DNA from: Pseudidiomarina halophila
GTDB lineage: Bacteria > Pseudomonadota > Gammaproteobacteria > Enterobacterales > Alteromonadaceae
Reading direction: 5' to 3'
Assembly (NCBI RefSeq): GCF_003987215.1
Contig: NZ_PIPW01000002.1
Location: 592,067-656,066, forward strand
DNA: 64,000 nucleotides
Shown: positions 54,957 through 64,000 of the stretch, piece by piece
How the letters are laid out: every line of letters begins with the position of its first letter
Position numbering within the stretch: position 1 is the stretch's first letter
Notes under the pieces: generated by a model
Seen by the model: only the letters and a program-made list of their open reading frames with translations
What the model was told of the DNA's origin: nothing
Databases searched by the model: none
Program-made: the position numbers and the translations under genes

Positions 54957-56021
54957 ATGGGACTCCGAACCCTTGCGCGTCGGTTACTGCCGAGTGGAAT
55001 GAAAGCGAAGCTGCGGACGATGGCCGAAGCGCTGCATCGTCGCGTGCTGCCGTTGTTCGCCCATTCGCGTTGGAGCGCATCACTCTATTACGGACTTTTC
55101 AGCCGTACCTTTACCCGCGAGCACTATGGTGTGCTTCAGGGACGGCGTGAGTACTGGCGCTCGTTGAACCGTGACCAAAAGAGTTACGCTTTGTTACGCC
55201 GTAACACGCATCGGCTGGAAAAAGGTTTGATCATGCGGCCGCGGCGCACCAGCTTCGCAGAGGCCTACATTGAAGAAACGGTGACGATGTTTTTGCGGGC
55301 GGAACAAAGTGCTGTGATTGCGCAGTCAGAATTGCAGTGGGCCCATGACGTGTTAGCAGAATATTTTAGCGTAGTGGCCGATACGCCGGTTATCGCGCAG
55401 GCGCGGGAGCTGTGGCAGCAACGGAGCGATGCTAATCGCTTGACCGGCGATGCTGTCCCTTATCGCCGCGCCGATGCGCCGGAGACGGACATTCAGCCTG
55501 AGCAACTCGAACAGTTGTTTCGGCGTCGGCGGTCCGTGCGGTGGTATATGCCTGAGCAGGTACCAGAAGAACTGATCCGCCGGGCGCTCAATATGGCAGC
55601 ACTGGCACCGTCGGCGTGTAACCGTCAGCCGTACGAGTTTTATTTTATCAGTGAGCCGGAACGAGCGGCGCGCGTTGCAGGTTTCGCCGGTGGTACCGTC
55701 GGTTTTGCCCAGCAGATCCCGGCCTTGATTGTGGTGGTAGGCGATTTAAGTGCGTATCCACTTGAACGGGACCGGCATTGCATATACATTGACGGCGCTC
55801 TGGCGGCGATGCAGTTTATGTTAGCGGCAGAAACCCTGGGTCTGGCCACGTGCCCGATCAATTGGCCTGACATTGAGCCGCGCGAGCAGGCCATGCAGCG
55901 CGAACTGCAACTGGCGCCTTACCAACGCCCCATTATGTTGATGGCGGTAGGCTACGCGGACCCTGAGGGTGGCGTGGCGTATTCAGCGAAGAAGGATGAC
56001 CGCGTTTTGATGCGGCAATAG
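54957..56021 (+). CDS. Nitroreductase-family protein with N-terminal extension
   Basis: 354-residue protein. The C-terminal part (residues about 180-350) is a nitroreductase fold, likely FMN-binding: FRRRRSVRWYMPEQVP, MAALAPSACNRQPYEFYF and GTVGFAQQIPALIVVVGD. The first 180 residues are helical with no family that I recognise. Such genes sit beside polysaccharide pyruvyl transferases in other polysaccharide loci; the actual substrate is unknown. No signal peptide. Confidence 0.75.
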   Translation: MGLRTLARRLLPSGMKAKLRTMAEALHRRVLPLFAHSRWSASLYYGLFSRTFTREHYGVLQGRREYWRSLNRDQKSYALLRRNTHRLEKGLIMRPRRTSFAEAYIEETVTMFLRAEQSAVIAQSELQWAHDVLAEYFSVVADTPVIAQARELWQQRSDANRLTGDAVPYRRADAPETDIQPEQLEQLFRRRRSVRWYMPEQVPEELIRRALNMAALAPSACNRQPYEFYFISEPERAARVAGFAGGTVGFAQQIPALIVVVGDLSAYPLERDRHCIYIDGALAAMQFMLAAETLGLATCPINWPDIEPREQAMQRELQLAPYQRPIMLMAVGYADPEGGVAYSAKKDDRVLMRQ

Positions 56022-56031
56022 ATTTGGACAG

Positions 56032-57180
56032 TCAAACAGAAAACTTGCTGCTTAACAGAGAATCGATTGTCGCCCACATTTTGAGAGTTTCCTGGCGCTG
56101 AGTCTCTGCGTTATGTTGGAGATGTTTTCTTATGGTGTTTAGAGCTTCATCCGATTTTAGTATTTCAAGCACGCGCTCAACTTCAGTGTTAACTGAGCTC
56201 AAATCAACCAGCTTGTCAGAACTGTCATAATCGTTAAGCAGGGCCTGATATTTATGGCTCCAGCTCGTGGCGAATACTGGAGTCGCTTGACTTAGTGCGC
56301 TTATCAATCCGTGATAGCGGCTTGAGACAACTAAACGAGATCTGCCGATCACCCATTTACACTCTTTTGCCGTGGCTGGAATAATGACGGGAAATTCGTA
56401 GTCTTTCAGATTCTCAAGAAGCTTGTCACAAACTGGTTTATCTTCGGCTTCTTCATGAACTAACAAAAACGGTTCATAACCTGACTTTTTTGCTTTACAT
56501 AGCAGGGCGCGAAAAAAATCCAAATAGTTCTCTGCTAATTTAGTGTGCTGCAACATTTTTAAGTTAGGTATCAAACAGAGTGATTTCGGGCCGGGCTTAA
56601 AATGGGGGTACTCATCTGCTGTGACTAAGCTGGTAAAGTCAGGGGCACGTTCTACTCGAGTAGTCACTTTGGCTATATCGTTTAGATAGTTTAAGGACTG
56701 CTCATCGCGCGCAAAAATAATATCTGCTTGTTCCAGTATAGGTAGAAAAGCAGACCGAACGCTGTCTTTTTTAAAAGGGCCAAATGCTTGTGGCATCAAT
56801 ATTATAGGTGTGCCAGCCTGTTTCAGGCTTTCCAGCTCTAAAGCGAGTTTGTTACGAATAGCTCTCGGAGGAAAGGGATCCCCATAAGCGTAGCCACTAG
56901 CATCGATCACCATATTAATTTCTGACGCTTTAACAATGTTTAATTTGTGTAAAATGAACTTGGGTAAGAAGTTTAAAAACCTTACAATGTTGTGTCCGCG
57001 CCTTAAATAACGGGTTTTTAGATGTAAGTTGAATTGTTTGAGTTGTCGGCGAGATACGGGCAGCTCAACTATGAAGCGGACGTTTGGAGAAATCGAAGTA
57101 AAGTGGTCAATGATGGCATTGAGCATCAGTTCAGCGCCCTTATTGTGGAATCCAATTCCTTTGATTTCAATATTAAGCAT
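56032..57180 (-). CDS. Polysaccharide pyruvyl transferase family protein
   Basis: 382-residue protein of the CsaB/WcaK type that transfers pyruvate from phosphoenolpyruvate to sugars as a ketal. Visible family features are the N-terminal GIGFHNKGAELMLNAIIDH, the LMPQAFGPFK block near residue 130, DIIFARDEQSLNYL, and the C-terminal SRYHGLISALSQATPVF. It is the only minus-strand gene in this locus and AT-richer than its left neighbours, which suggests a separate origin. It converges with the nitroreductase gene and diverges from wecC. Confidence 0.85.
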   Translation of the reverse strand: MLNIEIKGIGFHNKGAELMLNAIIDHFTSISPNVRFIVELPVSRRQLKQFNLHLKTRYLRRGHNIVRFLNFLPKFILHKLNIVKASEINMVIDASGYAYGDPFPPRAIRNKLALELESLKQAGTPIILMPQAFGPFKKDSVRSAFLPILEQADIIFARDEQSLNYLNDIAKVTTRVERAPDFTSLVTADEYPHFKPGPKSLCLIPNLKMLQHTKLAENYLDFFRALLCKAKKSGYEPFLLVHEEAEDKPVCDKLLENLKDYEFPVIIPATAKECKWVIGRSRLVVSSRYHGLISALSQATPVFATSWSHKYQALLNDYDSSDKLVDLSSVNTEVERVLEILKSDEALNTIRKHLQHNAETQRQETLKMWATIDSLLSSKFSV

Positions 57181-57184
57181 ATGG

Positions 57185-57213
57185 TTCGGTGTTGAGAAAT
57201 AATAGGGTATAAT
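57185..57213 (+). promoter_or_regulatory. Promoter candidate for the wecC-led operon
   Basis: A perfect TATAAT at 57208-57213 with a weak -35 TTCGGT (57185-57190, 17-base spacer), about 57 bases before the wecC start, inside the gap between the divergent pyruvyl transferase and wecC genes. Confidence 0.5.
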
Positions 57214-57269
57214 ACAGCGCTTTTGTAGAATCTCAATTCAAACATGAAGTGATCGGCCAAGGAAGTTTT

Positions 57270-58538
57270 GTGAGCAAACAATTTAGTAAAGTTTCTGTTA
57301 TCGGGTTGGGCTACATTGGTCTCCCAACGGCCGCAATTTTTGCGCGCGAAGGCATCGAAGTAATAGGTGTCGATATTAATCAAGTAACAGTTGACACCAT
57401 AAATAAAGGTGAAATACACATTGTCGAACCAGGCTTGAAGGAAGTTGTGCGTCACACGGTCGCCGAAAATAAACTTCGCGCAACAACACAGCCTGAAGCG
57501 GCCGATGCCTTCGTGATCGCTGTCCCGACGCCTTTTACTGATAATCGTGATGGTGACCTGACCTACATTAAAGCAGCTGCCAAAGCTATTGCGCCGGTCT
57601 TACAAGCAGGAAACTTGATTGTTCTTGAATCAACATCACCAGTTGGTACCACAGAAAAAATGGAGCAATGGTTAGCGGCTGCGCGACCGGACCTTAAATT
57701 TCCAAAAAGTCACGGCGATGACGCTGATATTTTTGTCGCGTATTGTCCTGAGCGAGTTCTGCCAGGAAAGGTAATGGATGAGCTGGTGCAGAACGATCGT
57801 ATTGTGGGTGGGTTATCGAAAGCCTCCAGCGACCTTGCCGGCGATCTTTATGCAATTTTTCTAAAAGGTAATTGCTTAAAAACGAATGCTCGCACCGCGG
57901 AAATGGCAAAACTCACAGAAAATAGCTTTCGTGACGTAAATATCGCATTTGCGAATGAGCTTTCATTGGTATGCGACGAGTTAGGTATTAACGTGTGGGA
58001 GTTGATTCGCCTAGCGAATCGTCATCCGCGCGTTAACATTTTACAGCCAGGACCGGGTGTTGGTGGTCATTGTATAGCTGTCGATCCCTGGTTTATTGTC
58101 AGTTCTGCTCCTGATACAGCAAAGCTTATTCGAACCGCGCGTGAAGTAAATGATAGTAAGCCGTTGTGGGTGATTCGACGAGTGCTTGAGACATTGAGCC
58201 GTGTGGCTAAAGAGAAACAAAAGCCGGTTTCAGAACTAACGGTAACCTGTTTGGGGTTGTCATTTAAACCAAATATTGACGATTTACGAGAAAGTCCAGC
58301 AGTAGCAATTGCGAAAGAGATAGCGGCGCAGCATACGGGGAAAACCTTCGTAGTTGAACCACATATAAAAGCAGAACAAAATCCAATAAAAGATTCTGAT
58401 TTGGTTGAAATTGACGTCGGTTTAAAAAACGGAGATGTAGCTGTCTTACTTGTTGACCACGATGAATTTAAAGCTATTAGCCGGGGCGAAATTGATCATT
58501 TAGCATGGATCGATACGCGCGGCTTAATGGATTATTAG
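57270..58538 (+). CDS. wecC: UDP-N-acetyl-D-mannosamine dehydrogenase WecC
   Basis: NAD-dependent dehydrogenase that oxidises UDP-ManNAc to UDP-ManNAcA. The 422-residue protein has the N-terminal dinucleotide fold (VIGLGYIGLPTAA), central ESTSPVGTTEKMEQWL and KLTENSFRDVNIAFANE, the catalytic-cysteine region GPGVGGHCIAVDPWF and a C-terminal UDP-binding domain (LGLSFKPNIDDLRESPA). The GTG at 57270 follows AAGGAAG (57259-57265); another GTG at 57249 is in frame but lacks a good ribosome site. Works with WecB encoded two genes downstream. Confidence 0.94.
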   Translation: MSKQFSKVSVIGLGYIGLPTAAIFAREGIEVIGVDINQVTVDTINKGEIHIVEPGLKEVVRHTVAENKLRATTQPEAADAFVIAVPTPFTDNRDGDLTYIKAAAKAIAPVLQAGNLIVLESTSPVGTTEKMEQWLAAARPDLKFPKSHGDDADIFVAYCPERVLPGKVMDELVQNDRIVGGLSKASSDLAGDLYAIFLKGNCLKTNARTAEMAKLTENSFRDVNIAFANELSLVCDELGINVWELIRLANRHPRVNILQPGPGVGGHCIAVDPWFIVSSAPDTAKLIRTAREVNDSKPLWVIRRVLETLSRVAKEKQKPVSELTVTCLGLSFKPNIDDLRESPAVAIAKEIAAQHTGKTFVVEPHIKAEQNPIKDSDLVEIDVGLKNGDVAVLLVDHDEFKAISRGEIDHLAWIDTRGLMDY

Positions 58539-58547
58539 GTGTATTGA

Positions 58548-59600
58548 ATGCTTTTTATCGTAAGCACGGCGGTTAAAGTTGGCAAAGGTGGTATTAGCTC
58601 TGCTTTAGTTGGGTTCACCCAATCGAGAGTTCTCCAAAAGTATGGCTTTCGTACGGTGAGTTCACACAGCGAGAATCAAAAAAGACGACTTTTCCTTTCC
58701 GCATATAGGACGCTCCGAAAGGAGGTTACGCCTGAAGATACTGCTTGGCTTCATTGTGGTCCTTGGCTTTCCTTATTTCGCAAGTGGTTGCTTGCCCTGG
58801 CAGTAAAGCGATCGGGTGGCAAGGTGATTTACCATTTCCACAGTGCAAAAATGGAAGCGTATCTTTTGAGTCGATGGGGGCGCCTTCTGATTCGTTTGAT
58901 GCTTCGTAGCGCCGACGGAGTTCTCGTTTTAACGCCCTGGTGGCAGAGACTTTTCGAAAGAAAGTTAGGGCCTCTTAATTGTCCGATTGCTGTGATCGGC
59001 AATCCTCTTGGTGTAGAACTTGAAAATATTGCTCATCAACCTGCAATAGATAAACAGACAGGTGGTGAAATAAATATATTGGCAATGGCTAGACTGCTCG
59101 AACAGAAAGGCGTAGCCGATGTCATTCATGCATTAAAGAGACTTCCCGAATACTATGTTCTTACGGTTGCAGGAAGTGGTCCTCATGAAGACGAATTAAA
59201 GCAACAGGTTAAAAAATTACAACTATCCAGTCGTGTTAAGTTTCTTGGCTGGGTTGATTACGATAAGAAGTTAGCTGTTATTGAACAAGCGGATGTCTTT
59301 TGTCTCCCTTCGCGTTATGACTCCTTTGGTATGGGATTTATCGAGGCGATGGCAGCAGGCCTTCCAGTCGTTGCTCTGCGTCAAGGAGCAGTTCCTGATG
59401 TTGTCCTGGACGATGAAACGGGAGTGCTGGTAAATGACGTTTCGCCAGCCACGCTTGCTGTGGCAATTCAAAAAGCCTATGCAAACCGCGCTCAATTCGC
59501 ACACAATGGCAAACAACATGTTTTAAAGAATTACGTTAGTGAAACTTTGGCGGAATCGTTTATTCAATTTAACGAAAGCATAGTAAGACAGCGAAAATGA
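58548..59600 (+). CDS. Glycosyltransferase family 4 (GT-B)
   Basis: 350-residue GT-B enzyme. The C-terminal domain has the family blocks [34 protein letters not shown] and the nucleotide-sugar motif [29 protein letters not shown] (E-x7-E type). The donor and acceptor are not apparent. It is placed between wecC and wecB and overlaps wecB by 4 bases, so it probably adds a sugar to the same polysaccharide. Confidence 0.88.
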   Translation: MLFIVSTAVKVGKGGISSALVGFTQSRVLQKYGFRTVSSHSENQKRRLFLSAYRTLRKEVTPEDTAWLHCGPWLSLFRKWLLALAVKRSGGKVIYHFHSAKMEAYLLSRWGRLLIRLMLRSADGVLVLTPWWQRLFERKLGPLNCPIAVIGNPLGVELENIAHQPAIDKQTGGEINILAMARLLEQKGVADVIHALKRLPEYYVLTVAGSGPHEDELKQQVKKLQLSSRVKFLGWVDYDKKLAVIEQADVFCLPSRYDSFGMGFIEAMAAGLPVVALRQGAVPDVVLDDETGVLVNDVSPATLAVAIQKAYANRAQFAHNGKQHVLKNYVSETLAESFIQFNESIVRQRK

Positions 59601-60730
59601 CAAAAAAGAAAATATTAGTGGTGTTCGGGACTCGGCCTGAAGCTATAAAGATGGCGCCATTAGTAAAAAAGTTACAATCGAATAAATACATCGACTGCAA
59701 AGTCTGCGTCACGGCACAACATCGCGAAATGTTGGACCAAGTCCTTGAGCTGTTCGCCATTACACCAGATTTTGATCTGAATATTATGAAGCCAGGTCAG
59801 GGGCTTCATGAAATCACCAATGCTATTTTAAGCGGACTAAAGCCTATTTTAGACAGTCTGCAACCAGATTTCGTTTTAGTTCATGGGGATACCGCAACGA
59901 CATTTGCTACGTCACTTGCAGCTTATTATGGTCAATATAAAGTCGGGCATGTGGAAGCAGGACTGCGAACGGGGAATATATACTCGCCGTGGCCCGAAGA
60001 GGCAAACCGCAAGCTGACAGCAGTCTTAACAAATCTGCATTTTGCACCCACAGCTTCGGCTGTAGACGCTCTTGTTAACGAAGGTTATTCCGAAGATGCG
60101 ATTGTGCAAACTGGCAATACTGTTATCGATGCCTTGCTTGATGTTGTGGCGTTACTTAAAAACGATACCGGCTTGCGCGTGCGGTTGGATGAGCGATTTA
60201 ATTTTCTGGATGACTCCAAGCGTTTAGTTTTGGTGACAGGGCATCGCCGGGAAAGTTTCGGTGGCGGTTTTGAGCGCATTTGTCGTGCGATTCGTTCGAT
60301 TGCAGACAGCTTTGAGGACGTTGAGTTTCTGTACCCGGTCCATTTAAATCCGAATGTACAGAAGCCCGTCCGTGAGTTACTGGCAAGTCACCCGCGGATT
60401 CACCTAATATCACCACAAGACTATCTTCCTTTTGTTTATTTGATGCAACGAAGTTATTTAATTTTGACGGACTCTGGCGGTATTCAAGAGGAAGCCCCTT
60501 CGCTGGGTAAACCCGTTTTAGTCATGCGCGACACCACAGAACGTCCAGATGCAGTTAGCGCGGGTGTGGTTAAACTGGTTGGTACGGAACAAGATAATAT
60601 TGAAAAAGGGTTGCGACAGCTTTTAACTGATCAAGATGAATATGCTCGTATGAGTATTGCACAAAACCCTTATGGCGATGGAAAAGCCTGTGAACGCATC
60701 GTTAAAGCGTTGGAAGAATTCAAAGGATAA
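59597..60730 (+). CDS. wecB: UDP-N-acetylglucosamine 2-epimerase (non-hydrolysing) WecB
   Basis: Makes UDP-ManNAc from UDP-GlcNAc, the substrate for WecC. The 377-residue protein shows the family N-terminus [58 protein letters not shown] and the C-terminal [29 protein letters not shown]. The length fits E. coli WecB (376). Confidence 0.96.
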   Translation: MTKKKILVVFGTRPEAIKMAPLVKKLQSNKYIDCKVCVTAQHREMLDQVLELFAITPDFDLNIMKPGQGLHEITNAILSGLKPILDSLQPDFVLVHGDTATTFATSLAAYYGQYKVGHVEAGLRTGNIYSPWPEEANRKLTAVLTNLHFAPTASAVDALVNEGYSEDAIVQTGNTVIDALLDVVALLKNDTGLRVRLDERFNFLDDSKRLVLVTGHRRESFGGGFERICRAIRSIADSFEDVEFLYPVHLNPNVQKPVRELLASHPRIHLISPQDYLPFVYLMQRSYLILTDSGGIQEEAPSLGKPVLVMRDTTERPDAVSAGVVKLVGTEQDNIEKGLRQLLTDQDEYARMSIAQNPYGDGKACERIVKALEEFKG

Positions 60731-60737
60731 TGAAAAT

Positions 60738-61448
60738 ATGACAAGTGAAGTAAGGGTCGGAGATGTTCCTGTTCAGCCATTTCGGTCAATGGAAGAAGCG
60801 ATAGCTTATGTATTGAACGATGGACATGTGATATCAGGATCAGCAATTGCAATTAATCCGGAAAAAGTGATGCTCGCAAAAGAAGATCAGGAGCTGCGCA
60901 CCGCCATTGAGCGAGCAACGTTGCGCTATGCCGATGGAATCGGCGTAGTAAGAACTATTCGTCGCAAGGGTATAGAGAATATCCGTATTCCAGGTTGTGA
61001 GTTATGGCAAGCGTTAATGCATAGAAGTGCAAGATTTTCGACGCCTGTGATGTTGCTTGGTGCAAGACCGGAGATAAACGAAAAGGTGGTTTCATCGCTC
61101 AGGGCGCTTGGCGTTAACGTGGTATATGCCTGTGATGGTTATTCACTTAACGAAAACGAACTTTTTAAGGCGTTACGAGAAACACAGCCGAGAATTGTCA
61201 GCGTAGCGATGGGCTCGCCAAAACAAGAGAAACTCATTCATCGTATGCAAGAAGCCTATCCAATTGCTTTTTATCAAGGCGTGGGCGGCTCTTTTGACGT
61301 ATATGCAGGAGTCGTAAAGCGGGCCCCTAATTGGGCATGTAGATTGCACATCGAGTGGCTTTATCGATTACTGAGCCAACCTCGTCGCATTCTACGTCAA
61401 CGAAACTTAGTTAAATATCTGCTCGCTGATATGCGTGGGAAGCTGTAA
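60738..61448 (+). CDS. WecG/TagA/CpsF family glycosyltransferase
   Basis: 236-residue GT26-family enzyme. In enterobacterial common antigen WecG transfers ManNAcA to the lipid-linked GlcNAc; that role fits the wecB/wecC context. Conserved blocks are AIAINPEKVMLAKEDQEL, LRYADGIGVVRTIRRKG, RPEINEKVV, SVAMGSPKQEKLI and YQGVGGSFDVYAG, followed by PNWACRLHIEWLYRL. The ATG at 60738 follows AAAGGA. Confidence 0.88.
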   Translation: MTSEVRVGDVPVQPFRSMEEAIAYVLNDGHVISGSAIAINPEKVMLAKEDQELRTAIERATLRYADGIGVVRTIRRKGIENIRIPGCELWQALMHRSARFSTPVMLLGARPEINEKVVSSLRALGVNVVYACDGYSLNENELFKALRETQPRIVSVAMGSPKQEKLIHRMQEAYPIAFYQGVGGSFDVYAGVVKRAPNWACRLHIEWLYRLLSQPRRILRQRNLVKYLLADMRGKL

Positions 61449-61465
61449 TTTCAAAAGGATATATC

Positions 61466-62275
61466 ATGAGTCATCAGCCGTTAGTTACGGTTTATATGCC
61501 AACCAAGAACCGCTTGTCGTTATTAAAGCGCGCGATTGCTTCTGTAGAATCACAGACGTTAGCTGACTGGGAATTAATCGTTGTAAACGATGCCTCCACA
61601 GATGAAACCGCCAGTTACTTAAACGATCTATGTGATAAAAATCCGAAGGTTCGTGTGATTCACAACGAAGAAAGTATCGGAGCTTGCGCAAGTCGGAATA
61701 AGGCGATCAATGCTGCCAGCGGAAAATTCGTGACTGGGCTTGATGACGACGATGAATTTTTGCCGAAGCGGCTTGAGAAAATGATTGCTGCTTACTCGGA
61801 AGAATATGCTTATGTTTCCTCTGGTGCATACTGGGTCACTGAAAAAAAAGCTAAACCGATTTTGGCGACCGATCTCATTATGTCGCCGGACACGGAGCTA
61901 TATACTAATAATGCAAGTAGCCAGGTGTTAACGACTAAGGAAAAGTTTTTAGCAATTGGGGGCTTCGATGAAGCTTTTGTAGCGCTCCAGGATTATGACT
62001 GTTATTTTCGATTAGTGTGTCGATTCGGAAAGGCTAGAAGAATTGGTGAGCCATTGATGAATGTTCATGTAGCCCATGGACAAGAACGAATTTCATCGAG
62101 TTCTAATTCGGTAAAAGGTTTTGATCAATTTCTTGAAAAACATGGACACATGATGAAGCCTTCTCACTTACATACTCTAGCGAAGCGACGTCTAGCGCGA
62201 ATGAGAAAAAAGGTATCGTTGGCTTATTTATGGCACTCGCTAGCAGCTCGTTTCTACCTTCTTCAGCATCGTTAA
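61466..62275 (+). CDS. Glycosyltransferase family 2 (GT-A)
   Basis: 269-residue GT-A enzyme: VTVYMPTKNRLSLLKRAIASVESQT at the N-terminus, VVNDASTDETASYL, the DDDDEFLPKRL metal-binding (DxD-type) region near residue 92 and the acceptor region GGFDEAFVALQDYDCYFRL. The sugar is unknown. It is the last transferase of the operon. Confidence 0.9.
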   Translation: MSHQPLVTVYMPTKNRLSLLKRAIASVESQTLADWELIVVNDASTDETASYLNDLCDKNPKVRVIHNEESIGACASRNKAINAASGKFVTGLDDDDEFLPKRLEKMIAAYSEEYAYVSSGAYWVTEKKAKPILATDLIMSPDTELYTNNASSQVLTTKEKFLAIGGFDEAFVALQDYDCYFRLVCRFGKARRIGEPLMNVHVAHGQERISSSSNSVKGFDQFLEKHGHMMKPSHLHTLAKRRLARMRKKVSLAYLWHSLAARFYLLQHR

Positions 62276-62305
62276 TTTAATGAAAAGATGCAATCGGATA
62301 TAAAC

Positions 62306-63895
62306 ATGAAGATTAAATGGATCTATACAATTTTGATTTCTTTCAGCTTGTTTGGATGTCAGTCAGGAGACGATGATAGACAAGACAAGGTTACTCAATT
62401 AAAGATTATTGCACCGGATATAATTGAAGAAGGAAGTCGAGTTTTAGTGAAAGTTGAAGATGCTCCGCAAGGAATAACATTGGATGTTGGTGGTGCGTTT
62501 CGTCTTGATGATTCAGATGCTCACGTTGAGTTCGTTGCACCAAATGTAGTTTCTGATGACGAGATGTTAATAACGGTAAACCTTCAGGACGGCGAATCAG
62601 TTACCCGGAGTCTACTAGTAAAGAATCTGGAGCCTCCCATTTTCTATAGTTTGCCTCGATCGTATCCACTAGAGAGCGGCCGTATAGAAAAGCACGCAAA
62701 CGCTCCGAGAGATGCTAATGGCGTCCCGTTATTTGTCTACGGTGATGAGCAAGTTTACTTCCATGTTTATATATCTAAGATTGCACAGGTATATTATCAG
62801 TATATCCGCGCTAACAATTTGCCTGGCGCTGAAACTCAAGAATTCCTAGCTATGGCAGATTGGCTTCGGGATAACTGCGTTTATACCGCATATGGTTTTT
62901 GTAGTTGGCAGGCAACTTTCGACATTCCAGCCTATAGCCTTCCTGATAATTGGACTTCTGCTATGGCTCAAGGGCAAGCGATAACAGTGCTTTTATCTGC
63001 TTACGCGCTAACTCAGGATGAGACATATTTTAATACTATGTCGGATGCTTTATCTGCTTTCAATTATCCCGTTGAAGAAAAAGGTGTTTTTGCAGATTTT
63101 GAGGGGCATAGATTTTATCAAGAATATGGTTCTGAAGATCGCCCGGCGAATGTTTTAAATGGATTTTTGTTTGCGATGGCGGGTCTGTATGACGTATGGG
63201 ATTTGAGTGGGAGTGAAACTGCACATCAAGCATTTGAACAAGGATTAGAATCACTAAAAAACGTCATTTCACTTTACGACCTTGGTTTCACGACTCGTTA
63301 TGATTATTCTCACTTAAATCAGATTGCGTCAACTAAAGGTGGTGGTAACGGAGATTTGTACCATGAAATTCATATCTCACAGTTAGCATGGTTATATACG
63401 GTGACTCGAGAATCTTGGGTTTTAGATTATCTTAAGAAATTTTTAAGTTATGACACCGGTGGCTTAACGGCTTTTGGCATGCTCGCAGGACCTTCATTAA
63501 AAATCACTGACGTTCAGGTTAGTTCGAGTGTTTCAGCGGAAACACACGGACCAAACTATTTAACGGATTCTAATTGGACTTGGCGTCGATATTGGTCATC
63601 GGTTCAAACGCCAACGACAGTTAAGCTAACGCTTAATAATGGCTCAACAGGATCTTTAGATATTAATGAAATTCGTTTGACGTCATTACGAGAGAATACT
63701 TTGCCGAGTAGTATTTCTGTATTTGAATGCGACGGAGTGCAGCGTAAAATTTTGATGGAAAATCTGATAGACGCTGAAACCACTACTACTTTTCATTATG
63801 ACGTGAACGGTTATCAGTCATCTACTTATGTCTATAAGACAGAACTGAAACTATCTGACTGCCCTGAGATTATTGGACTTCCCAGCTTTCACTAG
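62306..63895 (+). CDS. Lipoprotein with D-glucuronyl C5-epimerase-like domain
   Basis: 529-residue protein with a lipoprotein signal MKIKWIYTILISFSLFGC (Cys 18); ATG 62306 chosen for this, with 62288 also in frame. A Ca-binding-like beta region of about 90 residues precedes a helical (alpha/alpha)-barrel resembling heparosan/glucuronyl C5-epimerases: WTSAMAQGQAITVLLSAYALT, NVLNGFLFAMAGLYDVWDL, GLESLKNVISLYDLGFTTRYDYSH. That family epimerises uronic acids in a polymer. Its last residues (GLPSFH) lie over the likely end of an IS element, so the natural C-terminus may be missing. Confidence 0.7.
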   Translation: MKIKWIYTILISFSLFGCQSGDDDRQDKVTQLKIIAPDIIEEGSRVLVKVEDAPQGITLDVGGAFRLDDSDAHVEFVAPNVVSDDEMLITVNLQDGESVTRSLLVKNLEPPIFYSLPRSYPLESGRIEKHANAPRDANGVPLFVYGDEQVYFHVYISKIAQVYYQYIRANNLPGAETQEFLAMADWLRDNCVYTAYGFCSWQATFDIPAYSLPDNWTSAMAQGQAITVLLSAYALTQDETYFNTMSDALSAFNYPVEEKGVFADFEGHRFYQEYGSEDRPANVLNGFLFAMAGLYDVWDLSGSETAHQAFEQGLESLKNVISLYDLGFTTRYDYSHLNQIASTKGGGNGDLYHEIHISQLAWLYTVTRESWVLDYLKKFLSYDTGGLTAFGMLAGPSLKITDVQVSSSVSAETHGPNYLTDSNWTWRRYWSSVQTPTTVKLTLNNGSTGSLDINEIRLTSLRENTLPSSISVFECDGVQRKILMENLIDAETTTTFHYDVNGYQSSTYVYKTELKLSDCPEIIGLPSFH

Positions 63896-64000
63896 ACAGT
63901 CTGTAGATTTTCAAAGTACGCCTTTTCAAAGTTAGCTGGCGATACGCCGCCTGTATGAGAATGACGTTTTTTTGGATTGTAAAACATCTCGATAAAATTA
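63874..64000 (-). mobile_element. End of an IS3-family insertion sequence (partial)
   Basis: The sequence TGGACTTCCCAGC (63874-63886) looks like the outer end of an IS inverted repeat, 6-18 bases beyond the transposase stop codon. The IS runs off the window. The inverted-repeat reading is inference. Confidence 0.55.
63892..63999 (-). CDS. IS3-family transposase OrfB, C-terminal part
   Basis: Reading the minus strand from 63999 to the stop TAG (63894-63892) gives NFIEMFYNPKKRHSHTGGVS, then PANFEKAYFENLQTV. This is the characteristic end of IS3-group integrase-type transposases (IEMFYNRKRRHS...LSP..FE). Only 35 codons are in the window. Its stop overlaps the stop of the epimerase-like gene on the other strand. 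Confidence 0.85.
   Translation of the reverse strand, partial: NFIEMFYNPKKRHSHTGGVSPANFEKAYFENLQTV

Overview
The window looks like a piece of a marine gammaproteobacterial chromosome, most likely Alteromonadales (my best guess is the Idiomarinaceae; this is inference from gene content and order, not from a search). The first 31 kb are conserved housekeeping genes. They run: a truncated suhB and trmJ, the iron-sulfur operon iscRSUA-hscBA-fdx, msrA on the other strand, ndk, rlmN, pilF/pilW-type, rodZ, ispG, hisS, yfgM, bamB and der. Then come hslR, a REP-associated tyrosine transposase (RAYT) and hslO on the minus strand, a complete canonical type II secretion operon gspCDEFGHIJKLMN, and an MscS-type channel.

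From about 31.8 kb to 53.5 kb the window turns into an envelope/surface region. A gfcABCD-type (yjbEFGH-type) exopolysaccharide export operon is followed after 12 bases by a second, divergent type II secretion-like operon with the unusual order G-E-F-H-I-J-K-L-M-C-D. Immediately downstream sit four tandem paralogues of a secreted protein of about 510-570 residues with a strongly conserved C-terminal region. I read these as candidate surface-layer or matrix proteins, possibly of the Slr4 type described in marine Gammaproteobacteria, and as likely clients of the neighbouring secretion system. The second paralogue is broken by a single in-frame amber codon. The third and fourth share nearly identical 3' ends, including their downstream repeat cluster, which points to recent duplication or gene conversion. 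This gfc/T2SS-like/surface-protein block is the best candidate for a little-described system.

From 53.6 kb to the end lies a polysaccharide locus: Wzx-like flippase, nitroreductase-like protein, polysaccharide pyruvyl transferase (minus strand), UDP-ManNAc dehydrogenase (wecC), GT4 glycosyltransferase, UDP-GlcNAc 2-epimerase (wecB), WecG/TagA-type transferase, GT2 glycosyltransferase and a lipoprotein resembling D-glucuronyl C5-epimerases. The window ends in the 3' end of an IS3-family transposase, whose insertion probably formed the last codons of the epimerase gene.

A REP family runs through the whole window: a GTAG or GTCG tetranucleotide, then an 8-base stem, the loop TCT and the complementary 8 bases. 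At least 18 copies are visible. They include one in frame inside der, copies that contribute the stop codons of hscB and hscA, copies placed as terminators after the surface-protein genes, and 107-base inverted pairs flanking the hslR-RAYT segment. Two other small palindromic families are also present.
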